64,000 bases of DNA from Streptococcus oralis (lineage in GTDB: Bacteria > Bacillota > Bacilli > Lactobacillales > Streptococcaceae), in NCBI RefSeq assembly GCF_001075875.1, contig NZ_JUOS01000080.1, positions 1 to 64,000 on the forward strand. Direction: 5' to 3'. Positions within the stretch are counted from its first letter, which is position 1; each line of letters opens with the position of its first letter. This document shows, one piece after another, positions 57,541-64,000 of this stretch. Both the position numbers and the translations under genes were made by a program. The notes below the pieces were generated by a model that worked only from the letters and a program-made list of their open reading frames with translations, did no database searches and had not been told where the DNA came from.

Positions 57541-58719
57541 TTATTTTTTAGCTTCAAGGTAGTCTGCAATGGCAGCTACGTCCTTGTCTCCACGACCAGA
57601 GACATTGATGATGATAATCTCATCTTTACTTAGTTTTGGTGCACGTTTGACTGCTTCAGCGATAGCATGTGAGCTTTCAATTGCAGGGATGATTCCTTCT
57701 GTTTTGCTTAATAAAAGCAAGGCTTGGACAGCTTCTTCGTCTGTCGCTGCTACATATTCTACTCGACCAGAGTCTTTAAAGAAGGCATGTTCTGGACCAA
57801 CCCCTGGATAGTCCAAACCTGCTGAGATAGAGTAAACTGGCGCGAGCTCTCCATCTTCCTTAAAGACTGCATAGGTCTTCATTCCATCGACAATTCCGAC
57901 ACTACCCTTGGTCATAGTTGCTGCGTGTTTGTCGGTATCTAAACCATGACCAGCAGCTTCTACCCCAACCAATTTTACTTCTTCATCAGCTACATACTGT
58001 GAAAAGGCACCGATGGCATTAGAACCACCACCTACACAGGCAATGACGTAGTCTGGCAGTCGTCCTTCTTTTTCCAAGATTTGACGACGAGATTCTTCAC
58101 TAATCACTTTTTGGAATTCATGAACAATAGTTGGATAAGGGTGTGGTCCAACAGCAGAACCTAAAACGTAGAAGGCTTCAAGGTCATTCATCCATGCTCC
58201 AAAGGCTGCATCAACCGCATCTTTGAGGGTACGAGTACCAGTTTCAACTGCGTGAACAGTTGCTCCCATCATCTCCATGCGGAAGACATTGAGACGTTGA
58301 CGCTCCACATCTTCTGCCCCCATATAGACATCACATGCCATACCAAACTTAGCTGCAGCTGCAGCTGTCGCAACACCGTGTTGGCCAGCTCCTGTCTCAG
58401 CAATGACACGCTTTTTACCCATACGTTTTGCCAGAAGAATTTGTCCCAAAACATTATTAAGCTTGTGAGAACCAAGGTGATTCAGGTCTTCGCGCTTGAG
58501 ATAAATCTTAGCTCCACCTAGGTGCTCTGTCAAACTTTCCGCAAAATAGAGTGGTGTTTCGCGACCTGAATAATCTTTCAAGTAATGACGATATTCTGCC
58601 AAAAATTCAGGATCGTCCTTGTATTTATCAAAAGTCACTTCCAACTCATCTAATAAAGCCTGAATTGGTTCTGGTACAAAACTACCACCAAATTGTCCAA
58701 AATATCCTTTAGTTGTCAT
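57541..58719 (-). CDS. Second tryptophan synthase beta chain, outside the trpA-linked operon
   Basis: 392 residues. Retains the PLP Lys86, catalytic Glu108 (AETGAGQHG), GGGSNA and SGRGDKD, but the PLP-loop reads HLGSHKLNN where the operon TrpB has HTGAHKINN, and many surface positions differ. Likely still a serine/indole beta-synthase; it may work with or without TrpA. AAGGAGG ribosome site. Preceded by its own T-box leader and promoter, followed directly by the T-box of trpE. Confidence 0.9.
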   Translation of the reverse strand: MTTKGYFGQFGGSFVPEPIQALLDELEVTFDKYKDDPEFLAEYRHYLKDYSGRETPLYFAESLTEHLGGAKIYLKREDLNHLGSHKLNNVLGQILLAKRMGKKRVIAETGAGQHGVATAAAAAKFGMACDVYMGAEDVERQRLNVFRMEMMGATVHAVETGTRTLKDAVDAAFGAWMNDLEAFYVLGSAVGPHPYPTIVHEFQKVISEESRRQILEKEGRLPDYVIACVGGGSNAIGAFSQYVADEEVKLVGVEAAGHGLDTDKHAATMTKGSVGIVDGMKTYAVFKEDGELAPVYSISAGLDYPGVGPEHAFFKDSGRVEYVAATDEEAVQALLLLSKTEGIIPAIESSHAIAEAVKRAPKLSKDEIIIINVSGRGDKDVAAIADYLEAKK

Positions 58720-58848
58720 AAATTTTTCCTCCTTCTATATGAATCCGGCTTTTTATTTGCTTTTAGTAGTAGGCAAAGAGCTGTAGATAGAACTCAAGTT
58801 CATCAAAGCGACTTAACGCCCTAATAAAAGATAAACAAAATGACGGAT

Positions 58849-59101
58849 AGAAAAAGCCCACACACGGAATATATTTCCATGTGAGGGCGTTCGTAACGCG
58901 GTACCACCTCAATTGTAAAGAGAATATCCCCTTTACATCTCTGCCTTGTCTAACAACAAGTTGCACTGTAAGGTGTGCCTACCGAATTTTCATTGTTTCA
59001 AATTCACTTTTAAAATCAGCCCAATTTCACTACTTTCAACCACCTGTTCACAGTAACCACAGGCTCCCTGAAGATCAAAAATAATTACTTTTCTGATTTG
59101 T
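58849..59101 (-). ncRNA. T-box leader of the second trpB
   Basis: Minus-strand leader. T-box core AGGTGGTACCGCG (complement of 58897-58909) followed by the terminator GCCCTCACATGGAA / TTCCGTGTGTGGGC and TTTTT (complement of 58851-58888). Stem I region shares GCCTGTGGTTACTG-type sequence with the other leader. A UGG lies at the complement of 59021-59023 in the same relative place as in leader 1. The 130 bases between this terminator and the gene hold nothing else that I recognise. Confidence 0.87.
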
Positions 59102-59108
59102 TGAGTTA

Positions 59109-59137
59109 ATTATATGTTATTGTTTTTCCTTTGTCAA
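59109..59137 (-). promoter_or_regulatory. Strong promoter of the T-box - trpB2 - trp operon
   Basis: Minus-strand TTGACA (complement of 59132-59137), 17-base spacer, TATAAT (complement of 59109-59114): a perfect vegetative promoter at the T-box 5' end. Confidence 0.9.
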
Positions 59138-59170
59138 CCGTTTTCATTCATTTTTTACTAATTTTTTTAA

Positions 59171-60397
59171 TTATTTTTGCGAAGAACCAAGAACTGCTTC
59201 AGAAACTCTGACAAAAGTCTCAATGATATAATCTACTTCTTCATCCGTTAATTTCGTGTGAAGTGGTAGTGTAATCTCGTTTACAAAGAAGGCATAAGCT
59301 CGCGGATAATCTGCCATATCAAAGCCAAGATTCTTATAAGCTGTCAAAAGTGGAAGCGGTTTGTAGTGAACGTTACTTGCGATTCCTGCCTTGGCCAATT
59401 CTTGGATAATTTGATTACGTTGTTCGAGACTTGCTCCTTCTACATGGGTGATGTAAAGGTGACGACAAGATTCAACAGCATCTGTCTCATGAGCCAATGG
59501 ATGGATACGAGTCCCTGCAAATCCACGGTCATAGCGAGTTACGATTTCTTTACGACGTTGAAGCAAGCCAGGATAACGATCTAGCTGAACTAGACCAAGT
59601 GAAGCCATGATATCCGTCATGTTGCACTTGTAGGCTGGTGTTACGATATCGTATTCCCATGAACCCAGTTGCATCTTGGCAAGCGCATCTTTGGTTTGAC
59701 CATGAAGAGATAGGATTTGGAATTCCTTGTACATTTCTTCATCATCAATCGCTGGATTGGCTTTCCAAGTAGCACTTCCTCCTTCTGCAGTTGTGAAGTT
59801 CTTAACTGCGTGGAAAGAGAATGATGTAAAGTCTGCAATGGAACCAGCTGGTTGCCCTTTGTAGGTTGAACCCAAAGCATGGGCGCTATCTGATACAACA
59901 ACGATACGGTTAAAGACTTTTTGCCACTTGCTAGTAGCTGTAAATAGGTCACGTTTCTTCTCAACAACTCGGAACAAACGGTCATAGTCACAGATAATCC
60001 CTGCAAGTTCTACTGGGATGATAACCTTAGTCTTCTCAGTAATCGCTTGCTCAAGCTTGTCATAGTCCATTTCAAAAGTATCATCTTGGATATCAACCAT
60101 AACTGGTGTAGCACCTACGTGAGTGATAACGCTACATGATGCTGTATAAGTCATAGCCGGAACGATAACTTCATCGCCAGGCCCCACTTCAAGCACGCGC
60201 AAGATCAATTCAAGAGCTGCTGTTGCAGAGTTGAGGCAGACTGTCTTAGGTGTCTGAGTATAGGCAGATAGACGACGCTCCAATTCTTTTGTCTTTGGAC
60301 CTGTTGTGATCCAACCAGAACGGAGGGTATCTGCTACTTCAGCAATTTCTGCTTCGGTAATATCGGGTGGTGAAAATGGAATATTGTAATTTGGCAT
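59171..60397 (-). CDS. DegT/DnrJ/EryC1 aminotransferase, probably for AATGal synthesis
   Basis: PLP-dependent sugar aminotransferase of 408 residues. PLP Lys is in SFHAVKNFTTAEGG; FSPPDITEAEIAEV at the N-terminus and HYKPLPLLTAY near the end are family signatures. With the sugar-phosphate transferase upstream it fits the pneumococcal pair proposed to build UDP-AATGal (2-acetamido-4-amino-2,4,6-trideoxygalactose) for teichoic acids. Separated from the trpB2 promoter by about 30 bases. Confidence 0.87.
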   Translation of the reverse strand: MPNYNIPFSPPDITEAEIAEVADTLRSGWITTGPKTKELERRLSAYTQTPKTVCLNSATAALELILRVLEVGPGDEVIVPAMTYTASCSVITHVGATPVMVDIQDDTFEMDYDKLEQAITEKTKVIIPVELAGIICDYDRLFRVVEKKRDLFTATSKWQKVFNRIVVVSDSAHALGSTYKGQPAGSIADFTSFSFHAVKNFTTAEGGSATWKANPAIDDEEMYKEFQILSLHGQTKDALAKMQLGSWEYDIVTPAYKCNMTDIMASLGLVQLDRYPGLLQRRKEIVTRYDRGFAGTRIHPLAHETDAVESCRHLYITHVEGASLEQRNQIIQELAKAGIASNVHYKPLPLLTAYKNLGFDMADYPRAYAFFVNEITLPLHTKLTDEEVDYIIETFVRVSEAVLGSSQK

Positions 60398-60435
60398 TGA
60401 TTTACTCCTTTTACTGTATTCACTCTTGTGATTAC

Positions 60436-61128
60436 TTATTTTAAAACTTCAAATACAGTCTGGAACATGATTTTGATATCTCCGAAGAAATTAAAATCAC
60501 GTAGGTAGGCTAGATTATAGTGCATCTTTTCTGGAAGGACTCTTTCGACATAAGCTTGGTCGACCGTCATACCTTTTGCAGTCATTTGACTGATAATGGC
60601 ATCCTCGTCCTTATAGTTAATGCTGGCAAGCGATGTAATCCCTGCTGGCAAGAGCAAGGTAGCCATCATTTCAGGGCTGTACTGCTCAGTATAGCGTGGT
60701 ACTTCTGGACGAGTTCCCACAAAGGACATCTCTCCTTTGAGAACATTGACCAATTGTGGAAGTTCATCCAAACGAACACGGCGAATGAAATTTCCAACCT
60801 TGGTGATGCGGCTGTCATTGGCAGAAGTTACTAGACTTCCTTTCTTGTCCGCATCGGTCACCATGGTCCGGAATTTCCAAATCTTGAAATGTCGGTTGTA
60901 CTGGGTTACCCGGACTTGCTTGTAAATGACTGGACCCTTGCTATCTAGCTTGATCCAAATGCTTAGAATCAGAAATACGGGTGAAGTCAAGATTAACAAG
61001 ACCAAGGCTAGAAACAAGTCTAGACAACGCTTGAGAATCAGAGAGCCTTTCCTTTTAGAAACAAGCTGGTAGTATGGTTTTACCTCACTTAATTGCATCT
61101 CCTGAGGTAGTTCATCCCATTTCAGCAT
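60436..61128 (-). CDS. Initiating sugar-phosphate transferase (bacterial sugar transferase)
   Basis: 230 residues. One hydrophobic helix (about 32-55, LKRCLDLFLALVLLIL), then the PglC/WbaP catalytic core: IYKQVRVTQYNRHFKIWKFRTM, RRVRLDELPQLVNVLKGEMSFVGTRPE. Transfers a sugar-1-phosphate to undecaprenyl phosphate, probably AATGal-1-P for teichoic acid. I start at ATG 61128, eight bases after AGGAG; an ATG at 61134 is too close to it. Confidence 0.87.
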   Translation of the reverse strand: MLKWDELPQEMQLSEVKPYYQLVSKRKGSLILKRCLDLFLALVLLILTSPVFLILSIWIKLDSKGPVIYKQVRVTQYNRHFKIWKFRTMVTDADKKGSLVTSANDSRITKVGNFIRRVRLDELPQLVNVLKGEMSFVGTRPEVPRYTEQYSPEMMATLLLPAGITSLASINYKDEDAIISQMTAKGMTVDQAYVERVLPEKMHYNLAYLRDFNFFGDIKIMFQTVFEVLK

Positions 61129-61174
61129 GCACATTCTCCTCTGTTTTTTAATATGTAATCTTTAAACATTCTAC

Positions 61175-61183
61175 ATTATACCA
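61175..61183 (-). promoter_or_regulatory. Extended -10 promoter of the transferase-aminotransferase pair
   Basis: Minus-strand TGGTATAAT about 47 bases before the transferase start. Confidence 0.7.
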
Positions 61184-61233
61184 CAAAATGAAAGAGGCAG
61201 TGCAAGAAATCTGTATTTTAAAGGAATTCTTCT

Positions 61234-62976
61234 CTAAGAAAGAGCCCCTGCCTGTAAACTATACATCTTGTGATAGGTTCCTCCTAAGGCCAAAAGTTCC
61301 TCGTGTGTGCCGCTCTCGATGATTCGTCCCTTATCTAGGACATAGATACAGTTAGCATCCTGAATGGTAGAAAGACGATGGGCAATGGCAATGGTCGTCC
61401 GGCCCTGTCTCATCTTGGCTAGAGAATTTTGGACCAAGGCTTCTGTTTCAGAATCAATATTAGCTGTCGCTTCATCCAAAATCAGTATTTTCGGTTGACT
61501 GGCAACGGTTCTAGCAAAGGCAAGAAGCTGCCGTTGACCAGTTGAAAAACTCGAACCACGCTCAGATACAGGAGCATCATAACCTAAAGGAAGATCTTGA
61601 ATGAAGGAATCTGCATCGACAAATTCTGCCGCAGCCTTAACCTGGTCATCGCTGATATCTTGGTACATAGCGATATTGGACTTTATGGTCCCATGATAGA
61701 GGAAAGGTTCCTGTAGAACCAGACCAATATTTTTTCTCAATTCCTCTTGGCTATACTTACGAATATCCACATTATCTAAGAGAACTCGACCTGACTGAAA
61801 CTCATAAAAGCGCATGAGAACATTGATGATAGAGGATTTCCCAGAGCCAGTATGTCCGACAAAGGCGATGGTTTCACCTTTATTGACTGTAAAGGAAATA
61901 TCATCGAGAATCTGGTGTTTCCCGTCATAAGAGAAGGACACATGTTCAAAACGGATATTTCCTTCTCTAATCTCGGCTTGTCCATTTTCTTGGACCGGTT
62001 CATAGTTGGTCTCATCGATAAGTGCAAAGACACGACCTGCTGAAACCATAGATGTCTGAAGGGTAGAAAAGTTTTGCGTTACCTCGATGAGGGGGTCAAA
62101 GAGGCGATTGATATACTGGATAAAAGCATACAAGGTCCCTGCTGTTATGCCTAGATAGAGACCACGATAGCCAAAGTAAGCCATCAAAACTGCATACCCC
62201 AATAGCTTCAGTAAACTCATAGCCGGACGTAAGAAGAGGGAATCTAGGGCAACCGAACGGTTAGCGTAGACTAGGTGTTCCTGGTTTATCTCATCAAACT
62301 CTTCTTGCAGGCGCTTTTCTTGGTTAAAGGCTTGAATAATACGAATCCCTTCGATATTTTCTGCCAGCTTACTGTTGATATCTGATAAGAGACTTCTGGT
62401 TTTTTCAATGACCTTGACGGATTTTTTACGGTAGAGATTCACCAAAAGAAAAATCAAAGGTAGAAAGAGCAATACTAAAGCTGTCAGACGATAGTCCAAA
62501 ACGAGCATGGTATAAAGGGTTGTCACAAAGATAAAGACTGCTGAGACAAAGCTGGACAAAATCCCTGAAAACATATCACTAATAGTCTCAGTGTCATTGG
62601 TCAAACGCGAAACGATAGAACCTGCAGGTGTTTTATCAAAATAAGACATGCCTAGTTTTTCCATATTGGCAAAGGCATCCCGTCGAATATCTCTAACGAT
62701 ACTGTAGGACACTCGCGCAAAGAGGAGATTTCCCACATACTGGACAATGGTTTGAAGAATGTAGAGACCATAGTAGGCTAGCAAAACTGTAATGGCAAGC
62801 TGGTTGAGATTATGTAGATACTGGTCGATAAAGTGCGAAGCTACCAAGGGGATGATACTCTTGATAACAGTCGTCGTAAGGAGAAAAGCTAAGGCTAAAA
62901 AGGTGAGGAGACCGTAAGGCTTGAGATAGGACAACAAGCGTTTCAATACAGTCCATTGTTCTTGTTTATTGCGCAT
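61234..62976 (-). CDS. Heterodimeric ABC exporter subunit with canonical Walker B
   Basis: 580-residue ABCB-type half-transporter, six TM helices in about 20-310, then the NBD with Walker A GHTGSGKSS, Walker B LILDEATANID (catalytic Glu) and a degenerate signature FSTGQRQ. The partner upstream has LSGGQ and LDD, the same asymmetric design as the pair at 165-3639. Overlaps the partner by 11 bases. Substrate unknown; multidrug or lipid-linked export is possible, given the neighbouring teichoic-acid genes. Confidence 0.9.
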   Translation of the reverse strand: MRNKQEQWTVLKRLLSYLKPYGLLTFLALAFLLTTTVIKSIIPLVASHFIDQYLHNLNQLAITVLLAYYGLYILQTIVQYVGNLLFARVSYSIVRDIRRDAFANMEKLGMSYFDKTPAGSIVSRLTNDTETISDMFSGILSSFVSAVFIFVTTLYTMLVLDYRLTALVLLFLPLIFLLVNLYRKKSVKVIEKTRSLLSDINSKLAENIEGIRIIQAFNQEKRLQEEFDEINQEHLVYANRSVALDSLFLRPAMSLLKLLGYAVLMAYFGYRGLYLGITAGTLYAFIQYINRLFDPLIEVTQNFSTLQTSMVSAGRVFALIDETNYEPVQENGQAEIREGNIRFEHVSFSYDGKHQILDDISFTVNKGETIAFVGHTGSGKSSIINVLMRFYEFQSGRVLLDNVDIRKYSQEELRKNIGLVLQEPFLYHGTIKSNIAMYQDISDDQVKAAAEFVDADSFIQDLPLGYDAPVSERGSSFSTGQRQLLAFARTVASQPKILILDEATANIDSETEALVQNSLAKMRQGRTTIAIAHRLSTIQDANCIYVLDKGRIIESGTHEELLALGGTYHKMYSLQAGALS

Positions 62977-64000
62977 CCTCTTCTCCTTTCATTTCTAACT
63001 GTTGGGACTGGTAGGTTTGTGCGTACCAGCCATCCAAAGCTAGTAAGTCTTCATGTGTGCCTCGTTCAATGATGCGGCCATTTTGCATGACCAAAATCAA
63101 ATCTGCATGGACAACTGCACTGAGTCGATGGGCAGTGATGATGGTCGTTTTATCTTTACGAGTTTCCTTGAGATTATCGATAATTGCGAACTCTGTCTTG
63201 GCATCCACAGCTGACAAGGAATCATCTAAAATCAAGATATCAGGATTTAAAATCATAGCCCGACTCATAGCCAGACGTTGCTTTTGTCCACCAGATAGAC
63301 TGACACCCTTTTCACCGATAACTGTATCAAATCCCTGGGGCATGGCTTGAATGTCTTGATAGACTTGAGCCAGCTTAGTTGCTTCTTCTACTTCTGAGAA
63401 AGGCAGATCAGGATTCCCAAAACGAATATTATCTAGGATAGAGCTGGCAAAGAGAAATTGATCCTGTGGGACATATCCCATCAAACTACGCAAGTCAGCT
63501 AGTCGATAGTCACGAATGTCATGACCATTTAGATAAATAGCTCCTTGGTCAACATCATACTCACGTAGGAGCAACTTAATTAAAGCGGTTTTCCCTGAAC
63601 CAGTCTGCCCAACCAAGCCTAGAGTTTGCCCTTTTTCGAGACTAAAGTAAATATCATTCAGCGTCTCATCGTCTTCAAAGGCAAAACTATCAATAGCATA
63701 GTCCAAGCGCCCATTTTCAATCCCATCAAGTGGAGACTCCGGATCGTTCACAGGTGATTCTTGTGACAATAGACTCTCAATACGCTGGTAAGAAACTTTC
63801 CCTCTCTGAGTAATGTTAAAGAGGAACCCAATCGCCATCAAAGGCCAGACCAACATATCCAAGTAAGAAATAAAGGTGACCAGATTACCAACGGTTACTT
63901 GTCCCGCTTGCACCATAAAGGCACCGACTAAAAGAGTTAAGGCATAAGAAGAACCAACAAAGAGCAAAACCATCGGGTCAAAGAGACTATCATATTTCAT
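62966..64000 (-). CDS. Heterodimeric ABC exporter subunit (partial, runs off the window)
   Basis: The C-terminal 344 residues of an ABCB-type subunit: the last TM helices, Walker A GQTGSGKTA, signature LSGGQKQR, and Walker B LILDDSLSAVD with Asp for the catalytic Glu. The N-terminal helices (about 230-250 residues) lie beyond 64000, so the apparent start at the edge is not the real one. Partner of the gene at 61234-62976. Confidence 0.88.
   Translation of the reverse strand: MKYDSLFDPMVLLFVGSSYALTLLVGAFMVQAGQVTVGNLVTFISYLDMLVWPLMAIGFLFNITQRGKVSYQRIESLLSQESPVNDPESPLDGIENGRLDYAIDSFAFEDDETLNDIYFSLEKGQTLGLVGQTGSGKTALIKLLLREYDVDQGAIYLNGHDIRDYRLADLRSLMGYVPQDQFLFASSILDNIRFGNPDLPFSEVEEATKLAQVYQDIQAMPQGFDTVIGEKGVSLSGGQKQRLAMSRAMILNPDILILDDSLSAVDAKTEFAIIDNLKETRKDKTTIITAHRLSAVVHADLILVMQNGRIIERGTHEDLLALDGWYAQTYQSQQLEMKGEEDAQ

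Overview
The window looks like chromosomal DNA from a Streptococcus of the mitis/oralis/pneumoniae group. The reasons are the A-B-C type BOX interspersed repeats, the low-GC codon use with extended -10 promoters (TGnTATAAT), and a set of streptococcal loci: phpP-stkP, the mevalonate genes mvaS-mvaA, the Mn-riboswitch ATPase next to mntE, the scr sucrose locus, DUF3165, the competence prepilin peptidase and the AATGal teichoic-acid enzymes. Species cannot be fixed from sequence alone. StkP has three PASTA domains and a Ser-rich tail instead of the four PASTA domains of S. pneumoniae, which argues against S. pneumoniae itself. No rRNA, tRNA, CRISPR array, prophage or intact insertion sequence was seen.

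Layout, left to right. 1-8.4 kb (minus): a heterodimeric ABC exporter, msrAB, hom-thrB, yaaA and a degenerate peptide deformylase. 8.5-12.6 kb: a cation P-type ATPase behind a yybP-ykoY manganese riboswitch, divergent from the mntE Mn exporter. 12.7-18.6 kb: sucrose locus scrK, scrA / scrB-scrR, with three ScrR-like palindromes and a cre-like site between scrA and scrB, and BOX elements touching the scrA and scrR stop codons. 18.7-22.5 kb: mvaS-mvaA and a split ThrE-type exporter. 22.6-32.7 kb (minus): gmk, rpoZ, priA, fmt, rsmB, phpP, stkP, plus rny. 32.9-40.7 kb (minus): mscS-like, corA, yqeG, yqeH, yhbY, nadD, yqeK, isochorismatase, rsfS, methyltransferase, tmcAL. 40.9-46.8 kb: sstT, an aromatic acid exporter-like protein, DUF3165, typA, rsuA and a tandem duplicated pair of small membrane proteins. 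46.9-50.8 kb: a rhodanese lacking its cysteine, yqgQ, pdxK with a vitamin B6 ECF component, truA, GNAT and the competence prepilin peptidase. 50.7-59.1 kb: a complete trpEGDCFBA operon preceded by a second trpB, with a T-box leader before each part. 59.2-64 kb: aminotransferase and sugar-phosphate transferase probably for AATGal in teichoic acid, then a second heterodimeric ABC exporter, the last gene running off the right edge.

Most genes are housekeeping and familiar. The least explained signals are (i) two intergenic elements, upstream of yhbY and of trpE, that share a cloverleaf-like set of perfect inverted repeats of the same stem lengths but largely different stem sequences; (ii) the serial T-box - trpB paralogue - T-box - cloverleaf - trpEGDCFBA arrangement; and (iii) several proteins whose family active-site residue is missing.
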